64,000 nucleotides of DNA, from the NCBI GenBank assembly GCA_035604135.1, contig DATNJB010000060.1:1-64000 (forward strand), in the 5' to 3' direction. Each line of letters opens with the position of its first letter. Position 1 is the stretch's first letter. The stretch is from Poindextera sp035604135. GTDB lineage: Bacteria; Pseudomonadota; Alphaproteobacteria; Caulobacterales; Caulobacteraceae. Under the pieces are notes generated by a model that was given only the letters and a program-made list of their open reading frames with translations, did no database searches and was not told the origin of the DNA. The position numbers were made by a program, and so were the translations under genes. Shown here one piece after another: positions 15,494 through 23,524 of the stretch.

Positions 15494-16186
15494 ATGACCG
15501 CCGCCGCCAAGACCCTGGACTACCGAGGCATGGACGACCTTGAGCTGGCCGGGCGCATCCTGGCTCGCGACGCCGCTGCCGCCCGCCATCTGCTGAAGAG
15601 CAACAACCAACGGCTTTTCCGCGCCGCCTGGAGCATCCTCGGCGACCGCGCCGAGGCGGAGGAGGCGGTGCAGGACGGGTATCTGAAGGCTTTCGCCGCC
15701 ATGCCAGGCTTCAAGGGCGAGGCCGCCCTTTCAACGTGGGTGACACGCATCGTGGTCAACGAGGCGCTCGATCGGCGTCGCCGCGCCAAGCACCGTGCGA
15801 CGATGCTGGAAAGCCGCGGCGTGGCCGTGATCGAGGACTATCGTGAGGCGTTGATGCAAGGATCGACCGATGGGGGCTCGCCTGAACAGGCGCTGATGCG
15901 GCGGGAGCTCGCCCGGCTGATGGAGGCTGCGATCCTGCGCCTGCCGCCGACGTTCCGGCCGGTTTTCGTGCTGCGCGAGATCGAGGGGCTGAGCGTTTCC
16001 GCTACCGCCGAGGCGCTTGGACTCACCGAGCAGACCGTCCGCACGCGGCTGCATCGCGCCAAACAGGGCTTGAGGGCCGCGCTCGAACCACAGATGGCGG
16101 AGGTCCGCGCCGCGTCTCTCCTGTTCGCCGGCGTCGATTGCGACGCACTGACCGAGAGGGTGCTGAAGCGGCTGGGACTCGCCTAG
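15494..16186 (+). CDS. ECF sigma factor (second copy)
   Basis: A 230-aa ECF factor. Region 2 includes LKSNNQRLFRAAWSILGD, AEEAVQDGYLKAF and ALSTWVTRIVVNEALDRRR; region 4 includes LPPTFRPVFVLREIEGLSV and LGLTEQTVRTRLHRAKQ. The C-terminal tail FAGVDCDALTERVLKRLGLA matches that of the first ECF gene (11711), including one cysteine. The start is ATG 15494 with GGAGCGCGAG upstream. It lies at the end of the DUF4142-cupredoxin unit and is probably autoregulated through the motif at 14513. No anti-sigma gene is adjacent. Confidence 0.92.
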   Translation: MTAAAKTLDYRGMDDLELAGRILARDAAAARHLLKSNNQRLFRAAWSILGDRAEAEEAVQDGYLKAFAAMPGFKGEAALSTWVTRIVVNEALDRRRRAKHRATMLESRGVAVIEDYREALMQGSTDGGSPEQALMRRELARLMEAAILRLPPTFRPVFVLREIEGLSVSATAEALGLTEQTVRTRLHRAKQGLRAALEPQMAEVRAASLLFAGVDCDALTERVLKRLGLA

Positions 16187-16290
16187 ACACCCCGTCGGTT
16201 GCATGGCGTGATGCCGATGCGCTGAGCGCCAGCAATCCCGGCTGCCGGCGGGACACACCGGCGGCGTCGGATCAGGATTCGAGGGTTCTC

Positions 16291-17496
16291 ATGCAGGCCA
16301 GGCTCGGCGCCGAAAACACCGGCGCGCTTAAGGACCTTAGGGTCATCGAGATGGGGACCCTGATCGCCGGGCCGTTCTGTGGGCAGCTGATGGGCGACAT
16401 GGGCGCCGAGGTGATCAAGATCGAGCCGCCGGGGGCCGGCGATCCCATGCGGGTCTGGGGCCGCGGCGAGCCGGTCTGGTGGGAGGTGATCGCCCGCAAC
16501 AAGAAGTCGGTGTCGATCAACCTGCGCGTTCCGGAAGGGCAGGAGCTGGCGCGACGACTGATCGCTAAGGCCGACATCCTGATCGAGAACTTCCGCCCCG
16601 GCGCGCTCGAGGGCTGGAACCTGGGTCCCGAGGCGCTCAGGCGCGAGAACCCTGGCCTGATCGTCGTGCGCATGTCCGGCTACGGCCAGGACGGGCCGTA
16701 CTCGAGCCGCACCGGCTTCGGCGGCATCGGCGAGGCGATGGGCGGCTGGCGCGCCATCGTCGGCGAGCCCGACCGGCCGCCCTCGCGCATGGGAGTCTCG
16801 ATCGGCGACAGCCTGGCGGCGACATACGGCTGCATGGGCGCGCTCGCCGCGCTGCATCACCGGGAGAAGACCGGCGAGGGGCAGGTGGTCGATTCCGCGC
16901 TCTACGAAGCGGTGCTGCAGGTGATGGAGAGCCTGATCCCCGAGTATTCCGTCGCCGGCATCGTGCGGGAACGCTCCGGCGCCGTGCTGCCGGGCATTGC
17001 CCCCTCGAACGTCTATCGCTGCAAGGACGGCGAATACATGATCGGGGCCAACAACGACGCCATCTTCGCCCGCTTCGCCGAGGCGATGGGCCGTCCCGAC
17101 CTGGCCAAGGACGAGCGCTATCGCACGCATCCGGCCAGGGGCGTGCGCCAGGTGGAGCTCGACCAGCTGATCGAGGCCTGGACCTCGACGCTGACGGTGG
17201 GCGAGGTCGAGACGCTGATGCTGCAGCACGCGGTGCCGGCTGGCCGCGTCTATCGCGGCCCGGACATGGTCGCCGACCCGCACTTCGCCGCCCGCGAAGC
17301 CATCGTCGATGTGCCGCATCCGCGCTGGCAGGGCTTGAAGATGCAGAACGTCATGCCGAAGCTCTCGCAAACCCCCGGCGCGATCCGCTCGATCGCCCCG
17401 CAGACCGTCGGCGAGCACAACCCCGAAATCCTCGGCGGCCTGCTAGGAATCGACCAGGCGGAACAGACGCGGCTGGCGGGCGCGGGCGTGATCTGA
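16291..17496 (+). CDS. CaiB/BaiF family (class III) CoA-transferase
   Basis: A 401-aa enzyme that moves CoA between carboxylic acids. The start is ATG 16291; the open frame upstream to 16138 overlaps the sigma gene. It shows the family N-terminus LRVIEMGTLIAGPFCGQLMG, the GAEVIKIEPPGAGD motif, a catalytic Asp region (YGQDGPYSSRTGFGGIGEAMGG), and HREKTGEGQVVDSALYEA in the second half. Length is normal for the family. Substrate cannot be told: formyl-CoA, succinyl-CoA and carnitine-type members share these motifs. No matching dehydrogenase or decarboxylase is adjacent. Confidence 0.92.
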   Translation: MQARLGAENTGALKDLRVIEMGTLIAGPFCGQLMGDMGAEVIKIEPPGAGDPMRVWGRGEPVWWEVIARNKKSVSINLRVPEGQELARRLIAKADILIENFRPGALEGWNLGPEALRRENPGLIVVRMSGYGQDGPYSSRTGFGGIGEAMGGWRAIVGEPDRPPSRMGVSIGDSLAATYGCMGALAALHHREKTGEGQVVDSALYEAVLQVMESLIPEYSVAGIVRERSGAVLPGIAPSNVYRCKDGEYMIGANNDAIFARFAEAMGRPDLAKDERYRTHPARGVRQVELDQLIEAWTSTLTVGEVETLMLQHAVPAGRVYRGPDMVADPHFAAREAIVDVPHPRWQGLKMQNVMPKLSQTPGAIRSIAPQTVGEHNPEILGGLLGIDQAEQTRLAGAGVI

Positions 17497-17504
17497 GTCC
17501 CCAC

Positions 17505-17703
17505 TCCGCTAGTCCCCGCGAAAGTGGGGACCCCACGCTTTTTCAACCACCAAGCACACCAAGCACACCAAGGGTTCTGAGAGTGCTCAAGCGCCGCGGC
17601 CGGTCACGGCTTCTTGGTGTGCTTGGTGGTCGGACAAAACGGCGACACCACCGGCCGCTCAATCAAAACACCTGGGTCCCCGCTTTCGCGGGGATGAGCG
17701 GGT
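17505..17703. repeat. Composite intergenic hairpin repeat, copy 1
   Basis: ACCACCAAGCACACCAAG (17546-17563, extended by one more CACACCAAG unit) is inverted at 17613-17630. A second block, TGGGTCCCCGC followed by GCGGGGATGAGCGGGT (about 17673-17703), is also self-complementary. Both blocks recur in the same order at 33981-34115. The element lies between convergent genes and may serve as a bidirectional terminator or a REP-like element. Confidence 0.8.
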
Positions 17704-17712
17704 CGAAGAGAC

Positions 17713-19749
17713 TCAGGCCGAGACGCGGCGGTCTTCGCCGTGGGCTTTGACGATGTCGTCCGCTAGGCGGCCGGTGACCTCGGCCAGGTGGTCGAACGCG
17801 AACTCGAACGAGCCTAGCCCCTGGGAAAGGGAGCGCAGTTCGCCGATCAGGCCGAACCGCTCGGCCTTGGGCAGGTAGGCCTCGACGGTGTCCCAGCCCT
17901 TCCAGCCTTCGCGCGGCTGAAAGCCCAGCACCTGCCCGCGCTTGGCCGAGAGCAGCGAGGTGACGCCGGAGGTGCAGTGGGTCGGGACGTGGATGGTGAC
18001 GCGCTCGACCGGCTCCAGGAGGTGCGAGGCGCAGTGGCGCAGCCCCTCGTCCATCGCCGCGCGCCCGGCCAGGCGGAACGCCATTTCGGATGAGTCGACG
18101 CTGTGGTAGCCGCCGTCGATCAGGGCCACGGCCACGTCGACGACCGGAAAGCCCAACGGCCCTTTCGCCATGGCGTCGCGCACGCCCTGCTCGACCGCGG
18201 GGATCCATTGCCGCGGCACGACGCCGCCGGTGATGCGCTGGCTGAACGCGAAACCGCCCCCGCGCGGCTGCGCCTTGATCTCGACCGTGACGTCGCCGAA
18301 CTGGCCGTGGCCGCCGGTCTGCTTCTTGTGCCGCGCGTGTTGGGTGACGCCGCCGGAGATCGTCTCCAGGTAGGGTGTCACGGGCGGCGCGGCCGCCACA
18401 TCGATGCCGAAGCGGCGCTTCAGCCGCTCGAGCGTGAGCTGAAGGTGCGTCTCGCTCTGGCCGCTCAGCAGGCTCTGATGCGTCTCCGCCTCCTGGGTCA
18501 GGCTGAGCGCCGGGTCCTCCTCGATCAGCCTGGCGAGCGCGGTCGACAGCTTGACGTCGTCCTGGCGCGCCTTAGCCGAGATGGCCAGGCTGTAGGCGGG
18601 TGGGCGGGGTGCGAGCTCGCAGGCGACGGTCTTTGCCGCGCCGCTCAGCGAGAGGAACTGGCCGGCCTTAGCCTGTTCGACCTTGGCGATGGCGATGACG
18701 TCGCCGGGGTGGGCCCGGTTGATCCGGTTGAGCGCCGCGCCCTGCACCGAGAACAGCCCGCCGGCCCGGTTTCGCGCCCCGTCGGGCAGGACGAAGTCCG
18801 CGCCGTCGCCGACCGCGCCGCCGAGCACCCGCGCATAGGCGAGCTTGCCGGCCTGGCCGGCATAGCTGGTCTTGAACACGAAGGCCCCAGGCCCGTCGAC
18901 GCCTAGCCGCTGCGCGGCGGCGGTCGGCGCCGCCACATCGTGCCGGATCGCCTTCAGAAGGCGCCGCACGCCGTAGCCCTTCATGGCATCGCCAAAGAGC
19001 ACGGGTGCGACCAGGCCCTCGTTCAGGTCGCGCACCAGATCGGTGAAAACCATCGCCAGGTCGGGCGTCTCGTCCGACAGCAGCTTTTCCATAAGCTCGT
19101 CGTCATAGTCGGCCAGCTGCTCCAGCATGTGGAAGCGGGCGTCGGCGGCTTCGGCGGCCACGTGGGGCGGCGGCGCCACACGCTCGGACGGGGCGCCCTC
19201 ATGGTAGGCGAAGGCCCGTTCCAGAGCGAGGTCGAGGTATCCGGTGACGTGCTCGCCGTCGCGGATCGGCACCTGGCGAGCGACGACCGGGACCGAGCTC
19301 ACCGCCGACAGCGCCGCGAGCAGCTCGCTAAGAGGGCCTTGCGACTGATCGATCCGGTTGACGAAGATCATGCGCGGCACGCCCAGCCGCTCGAGCTCCC
19401 GCAGCGTCGGCTGCAGCAGAACCGCCTTGGCCGGATCGGGGTCGGCGACGACGATGGCCAGATCGACCGCCGGCAGCGCGAAGTCCCCGTCGGCGGCGAA
19501 GTCGACCGCGCCCGGGCAATCGATCACCGCGTAACGGTCGTCCATGTACTCAAAGCCGGCGAGATTGATCTCGACCGAGTGTCCTCTGGCGCGCGCCTCG
19601 GCGCTCGCGTCCCCCACCGTCGCCCGCCCGCCGGTCCGCTTTCCGCCGGCGCCGCCGGCGAGCAGAGCTTCCATCAGCGTGGTCTTGCCGACGCCGGTCG
19701 GCCCGACCAGGGCCACGGCGCGTACGACGCCAGGGGTATGCGCTGTCAT
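17713..19749 (-). CDS. Elongation factor G-like GTPase (EF-G paralogue)
   Basis: A 678-aa translational GTPase with the five-domain EF-G plan. The start is ATG 19749 with GGAGCTCGCCG before it. The G1 loop is GPTGVGKTTL and G3 is DCPGAVDF instead of the canonical DTPGHVDF, losing the His normally involved in ribosome-triggered hydrolysis. G4 is NRID. Domain IV has GGHGQFGDVTVEI, and the end has SLSQGLGSFEFAFDHLAEV. It is therefore one of the divergent EF-G-like paralogues found beside a housekeeping fusA in many alphaproteobacteria, with unknown ribosomal role. It has no ribosomal protein or tuf neighbours. Confidence 0.88.
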   Translation of the reverse strand: MTAHTPGVVRAVALVGPTGVGKTTLMEALLAGGAGGKRTGGRATVGDASAEARARGHSVEINLAGFEYMDDRYAVIDCPGAVDFAADGDFALPAVDLAIVVADPDPAKAVLLQPTLRELERLGVPRMIFVNRIDQSQGPLSELLAALSAVSSVPVVARQVPIRDGEHVTGYLDLALERAFAYHEGAPSERVAPPPHVAAEAADARFHMLEQLADYDDELMEKLLSDETPDLAMVFTDLVRDLNEGLVAPVLFGDAMKGYGVRRLLKAIRHDVAAPTAAAQRLGVDGPGAFVFKTSYAGQAGKLAYARVLGGAVGDGADFVLPDGARNRAGGLFSVQGAALNRINRAHPGDVIAIAKVEQAKAGQFLSLSGAAKTVACELAPRPPAYSLAISAKARQDDVKLSTALARLIEEDPALSLTQEAETHQSLLSGQSETHLQLTLERLKRRFGIDVAAAPPVTPYLETISGGVTQHARHKKQTGGHGQFGDVTVEIKAQPRGGGFAFSQRITGGVVPRQWIPAVEQGVRDAMAKGPLGFPVVDVAVALIDGGYHSVDSSEMAFRLAGRAAMDEGLRHCASHLLEPVERVTIHVPTHCTSGVTSLLSAKRGQVLGFQPREGWKGWDTVEAYLPKAERFGLIGELRSLSQGLGSFEFAFDHLAEVTGRLADDIVKAHGEDRRVSA

Positions 19750-20015
19750 CGGCGAGCTCCTTTGTTGTTGGCCCACGGGCTCGCGCCGGCTGGGCGTCAG
19801 GGCATGCTCCACCCGCAGAAACGCTTGTGCAAGAGGGCTTTTCCCGGCGCTGGGCGCCAGATTGGCGTCTTGGGTCGCGATCTTCGCGCGGACGGCGAAG
19901 ATGAACCTGACCCGAACGGCCGGCCGGCGCTCGGTTCAGAAAGGACGCGTTACGAAGGATAGATTGGCGGTCGTGCGTTAGCTGTCTCGCGCGACGTGGA
20001 GGTTGGTCGAGGGCG

Positions 20016-20630
20016 GTGACTCCGACATCGTCAAAGCTCGCCGCGCCGGTGGCCGCGGCCGCGATCGCGCCGTCGGACGGCGAGCTGATGGCGGCTGTCG
20101 CGCGCGGGGATGCGCTGGCGTTTCGTGAGCTGGTCGATCGGCACACGCCGGCCGTCTACCGGTACGCCTACCGATTCATCGGCCGCGCGAACGAGGCGGA
20201 AGACGTGGTCCAGGATGTGTTCGTGAAGGTGTGGACGCGAGCCGGCGACTGGCGGGAGGGCCAGGGGGCGCTCGGCGCCTGGCTCAGGCGCGTCACCACC
20301 AACCTCTGCATCGATCGGAAGCGACGCAGCCGGCGCATGGTCGATGGCGATCCGCCGGATCGGCCGGACGCGGCCGCGCCCGTCGACGAAGCGGTGAACG
20401 CAAGCCGTCTGGCCAAGGTCGCCGCCGACGCGGTGGCGCAGCTGCCCGAGCGCCAGCGCGCCGCCATCGTGCTTACCTATTTCGAAGAGCTGCCCAACGC
20501 CGCCGCCGCGGATGCGATGCAGATGAACGTCAAGGCCTTCGAATCCCTGCTCGTGCGGGCGCGGGCGGCGTTGGCCAAGCTCGTCGCCGCCGCCGGCGTC
20601 ACCGCCGCCGACGTGGGGAGCGCGTCATGA
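20016..20630 (+). CDS. ECF sigma factor (third)
   Basis: A 204-aa ECF factor starting with GTG at 20016 (GAGGGCG upstream). Region 2 shows LAFRELVDRHTPAVYRYAYR, EAEDVVQDVFVKVWTRA and LGAWLRRVTTNLCIDRKRR. Region 4 shows LPERQRAAIVLTYFEELPN and MNVKAFESLLVRARAAL. It differs clearly from the two ECF factors near 12-16 kb and lacks their C-terminal Cys tail. The stop overlaps the start of the next gene by ATGA, the usual coupling to an anti-sigma gene. Confidence 0.92.
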   Translation: MTPTSSKLAAPVAAAAIAPSDGELMAAVARGDALAFRELVDRHTPAVYRYAYRFIGRANEAEDVVQDVFVKVWTRAGDWREGQGALGAWLRRVTTNLCIDRKRRSRRMVDGDPPDRPDAAAPVDEAVNASRLAKVAADAVAQLPERQRAAIVLTYFEELPNAAAADAMQMNVKAFESLLVRARAALAKLVAAAGVTAADVGSAS

Positions 20631-21595
20631 GCCGCCACCCCAACGCCGGGCTGACCGACGCCGATATCGGACGCCTGCTCGCCCAGATGCCGGACCCGCC
20701 GCCGCCCTCGGCCGACCTGACCGACCGGATCGTGGCCAACGTCATCGCCGCAAACGCCGCGCGGCCGCGCCGCTTCGGTCGCCGCATCGGTCGCCGCATC
20801 TGGTGGGCGATCACCATCCTCGCCGCCGCCGGCGCGGTCACGGCTGCCGCCGCCGCCGGCCGCTTCGAGTTCGCTCGCGTGCTCGAGTGGCCGCAAGAGA
20901 TCGTCCGCGCCGCAGGCTGGGCGCCGCATCATCCGCGCCGGCCTCTGTTCGTTCGCGCGGCGCGGGCGGCGCCGTCGCGGCCGGAAGCTCCGGCATTCAT
21001 TCCGCCGGTCGCGGCCGCACCGCATCCCCTTGCCCCGCTTGCGGCCGATCGCGGCGAACGCGTCGCGCAGATCGGCCAGCCGCGCCCGCAGCGCTCCGCC
21101 GGCGACCACCCCTTGGCGACGCGGCCGCTGCGAGCGCTCGTCCGGCTCCGCCCGGAAGCACGCTTCGCCGACGAGCACAGGCGCGCCCCGGCCCGGCTCG
21201 ACGTCACGAGGACCGAGCGCGCGGAGGACCACCCCGCGTTCGCCGCCCCGGCCGCCCGTCTCTCGCCGCCCGTCGAGGCCGGACAACCCCAGACGACGCA
21301 CGAGGATGTCGACCGGACGGCGAAGGATGACGCGCTGCGCTTCCACGATGCCGACGAGTACGCCCGTCGACAGGCGACCGCCGATCGCGGCTGGCGCGCG
21401 CGCGACAACGTTGCTCGCCGCGACTTGGCGGCCGATGCTGGCGATCGGCCCTGGGCGGCCGACCGCGGCGATCGCCCCTGGGCGGCGAACCGCGATCACC
21501 CTTGGGCAAAGCCGCAAGGCTGGGGCCGGCGGGCGGACAATCGCCCGTTCCACCAGTTCAAAGCGCACCCGCCGCGCGGCCGTCGCCGCGGCTGA
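20627..21595 (+). CDS. Putative membrane-bound anti-sigma factor with Arg/Pro-rich periplasmic part
   Basis: A 322-aa protein coupled by ATGA to the ECF gene. An N-terminal cytosolic part of about 58 residues precedes one membrane helix (WWAITILAAAGAVTAAAAAG, about residues 59-78). The rest is a low-complexity Ala/Pro/Arg-rich stretch, ending in degenerate repeats of the type ADRGDRPWAA (about 21435-21510). I see no zinc HXXXCXXC anti-sigma motif. The anti-sigma role rests on position and topology. Parts of the tail may be poorly constrained. Confidence 0.6.
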   Translation: MSRHPNAGLTDADIGRLLAQMPDPPPPSADLTDRIVANVIAANAARPRRFGRRIGRRIWWAITILAAAGAVTAAAAAGRFEFARVLEWPQEIVRAAGWAPHHPRRPLFVRAARAAPSRPEAPAFIPPVAAAPHPLAPLAADRGERVAQIGQPRPQRSAGDHPLATRPLRALVRLRPEARFADEHRRAPARLDVTRTERAEDHPAFAAPAARLSPPVEAGQPQTTHEDVDRTAKDDALRFHDADEYARRQATADRGWRARDNVARRDLAADAGDRPWAADRGDRPWAANRDHPWAKPQGWGRRADNRPFHQFKAHPPRGRRRG

Positions 21596-21610
21596 GCCCG
21601 CGCAAAGAAA

Positions 21611-21640
21611 GGGCCCCCTCTCCTTCGTAGAGAAGGGGCC
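21611..21640. terminator. Hairpin between convergent genes
   Basis: GGGCCCCCTCTCC and GAGAAGGGGCC form a strong stem around a short TTCGTA loop. It lies between the anti-sigma-like gene end (21595) and the convergent gene end (21671), so it could terminate transcription in both directions. There is no clear T-run. Confidence 0.6.
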
Positions 21641-21670
21641 AGGTGCTCGTCGGGAGGGGGTGGCGCGGGT

Positions 21671-22003
21671 TTAGTGGCGCTCTTCGTAGATCTGGGTGCT
21701 GACTGCGTTTTCCTGCTGGTTCAGCGACCGTTGGTCGGCCCTGGTGATGTGGCCGTCGTCCAGGTGCGCCATGTCGCGCTCCTCGGTGCGGATGGTGTGG
21801 TCCTCGTGCGCCAGGCCCTGCGCCTGGCTCTGCGAGAGCTGGCCGTCTTGCAGGCCGGCCGAGATGCGGTCGTGCTGGTTCTCCAGCCGGGCGTTGACTT
21901 CAACCCGCCGGGGGTGCGAGCCGCGCCATCCGCCGGCGCTCGCCGCGGTGGCCGCGACGCTGACGATGGCGATCAACGCGGCTGTGTGGATGACTCTGTT
22001 CAC
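21671..22003 (-). CDS. Small secreted protein of unknown function
   Basis: A 110-aa exported protein. The signal peptide MNRVIHTAALIAIVSVAATA ends near ASA-GG. The mature part is helical and charged, with two repeats of a pattern in which ARLENQHDRISAGLQDGQLS is echoed by DMAHLDDGHITRADQRSLN. It ends LNQQENAVSTQIYEERH. This conserved pattern recurs in many proteobacterial periplasmic proteins of unknown role. The acidic D-G-x-[IL]-[ST] turns could be metal-binding loops, but this is speculative. It is probably monocistronic. Confidence 0.78.
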   Translation of the reverse strand: MNRVIHTAALIAIVSVAATAASAGGWRGSHPRRVEVNARLENQHDRISAGLQDGQLSQSQAQGLAHEDHTIRTEERDMAHLDDGHITRADQRSLNQQENAVSTQIYEERH

Positions 22004-22119
22004 TGTTGGGCTCCTTCGGTTAAGCGCCGGGGCGACGCTCTCGCTGGTTGCCCTGACCTAACGATCCGTCGTGCGAACTCCCTTCGAGGCGCGCGGCTGC
22101 CGGATCGACCTTGGGAGTC

Positions 22120-22608
22120 TCAGACGCTCGCCGCGCGCTCGGCGGTCCAGTCGTCAAGGATGCCGCGCGCCCGGTTCCGCGCCGGGTCCATCGCGGTGTC
22201 GTGGTTCGGCCGCTTGGCGGTCAGCTCGACCACGTAGCCGTTCGGGTCGCGAAAGTAGATCGAGTCGATGAAGCCGTGGTCGGAGACGCCGCGGAGCTCC
22301 ATGCCGGCCGCCTTGCCCCTGGCGAACATGTCGGCAAGCGCCTCGGGCGTCACCTCCAGCGCGATGTGCAGGTCGAAGTCGTGCTGGTCTTTGAACGCGA
22401 ACGGCATGTCCGGCGCCTCGAAGAAGGCCAGGAACGAGCCGTCGTCCATCCGGTAGAAGGTGTGCAGAACCTTGGTCTTTCGGCCGCTCTTGGTCTCCTG
22501 GATCACCAGCGATCCGGAAAGCGGCAGGCCGAGGAAGTCCTCGTAAAAGGCGCGCGTCGCCTCGGAGTTACGGCAGCGATAGGCGTTGTGGTGCAGGCCC
22601 TTGATCAT
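22120..22608 (-). CDS. VOC-family protein (glyoxalase/dioxygenase fold)
   Basis: A 162-aa vicinal-oxygen-chelate protein, starting at ATG 22608. The first beta-alpha-beta unit is MIKGLHHNAYRCRNSEATRAFYEDFLGLP; the second includes HDFDLHIALEVTPEALADMF and ends in IYFRDPNGYVVELTAK. Candidate metal ligands are the His residues near the start of each unit and the Glu in YVVELT. Such enzymes range from glyoxalase I to ring-cleaving dioxygenases; the substrate is not evident. It is divergent from the HpcH aldolase gene across 113 bases and may share its regulation. Confidence 0.85.
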   Translation of the reverse strand: MIKGLHHNAYRCRNSEATRAFYEDFLGLPLSGSLVIQETKSGRKTKVLHTFYRMDDGSFLAFFEAPDMPFAFKDQHDFDLHIALEVTPEALADMFARGKAAGMELRGVSDHGFIDSIYFRDPNGYVVELTAKRPNHDTAMDPARNRARGILDDWTAERAASV

Positions 22609-22721
22609 GCCCTCGATGCTCGCATGGAAGACGGCGGCGAGGCAATTCCGAGCACCGGCCGTGGCCTGCACCGCGGCAGGGATGTATCAAGCGGACGAAG
22701 GCTTAGGAGAGGGTCGACGAG

Positions 22722-23507
22722 ATGCGCAAGAACCAGGCGCTGGCCAAATGGCGGAACGGCGAGCAGACGATCGGCGCCTGGCTCTCGCTGGCCAACACCC
22801 ATTCCGCCGAGATGATGGCCAACGCGGGATTCGACTGGCTCTGCGTCGACCTGCAGCACGGGCTGATCGACTACGGCGACTTGCGCCACATGCTGCCGGC
22901 GATCTCCACCACCGAGACGACGCCGCTCGTCCGGGTCACGGCCAATATCCCCGACCAGATCATGAAGGTGCTCGACGCCGGCGCGATGGGCGTGATCGTG
23001 CCGATGGTCAACAATCGGGCCGAGGCGCAAGCGGCCGTCGAGGCCTGTCGTTACCCCCCCGTTGGCTGGCGCTCGTTCGGTCCGATCCGCGCCGCCCTTT
23101 ACGGCGGCCGCGGGTACGCCGCCGAGGCCAACGGCGAGATCGCCGTGATCGCCATGATCGAGACCAAGGAAGGGATCGAGAAGGTCGAGGAGATCGTCAC
23201 GACACCCGGCCTCGACGGCGTCTACATCGGCCCGAGCGACCTGGCGCTCGCGCTCGGCCTGCCGCCGCTCGGCGACACCGACAACGCCGAGCACCTGGCC
23301 ACGGTGGCTCGTATCCAGGCGGCGTGCCGCGCCCACGGCGTCGCGGCCGGCATCCACACCTCGTCCCCCGACTACGCCCGCCGGCGGCTGGAAGCCGGAT
23401 TCACCTTCGTTACGGTGGGTTCGGACGCCGGCTTCATCGGCGCCGGCGCCGCGGGGGCGACAGCTGCGGCGCGCGCCACGATGACGAAGGCGACGGCTGC
23501 GGCTTAG
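22722..23507 (+). CDS. HpcH/HpaI-family aldolase
   Basis: A 261-aa class II pyruvate aldolase related to 4-hydroxy-2-oxoheptanedioate aldolase. It shows FDWLCVDLQHGLIDYGD (base and metal region), VRVTANIPDQIMKVLDAGAM, the loop IVPMVNNRAEA, AMIETKEGIEKVEEI (Glu metal ligand) and GVYIGPSDLALALG. It should cleave 4-hydroxy-2-oxoacids to pyruvate plus an aldehyde. The gene starts a plus-strand run with an FAD-linked hydroxyacid dehydrogenase (17-base gap) and a VOC protein, a catabolic unit. The ribosome site is AGGAGAGG. Confidence 0.9.
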   Translation: MRKNQALAKWRNGEQTIGAWLSLANTHSAEMMANAGFDWLCVDLQHGLIDYGDLRHMLPAISTTETTPLVRVTANIPDQIMKVLDAGAMGVIVPMVNNRAEAQAAVEACRYPPVGWRSFGPIRAALYGGRGYAAEANGEIAVIAMIETKEGIEKVEEIVTTPGLDGVYIGPSDLALALGLPPLGDTDNAEHLATVARIQAACRAHGVAAGIHTSSPDYARRRLEAGFTFVTVGSDAGFIGAGAAGATAAARATMTKATAAA

Positions 23508-23524
23508 AGCTGGAGGGCGCAAGC

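Noticed and set aside
17546..17630. CRISPR-like array from the repeated CACACCAAG units
   Set aside because: Units are tandem without spacers and are inverted across a single centre; there are no cas genes in the window.
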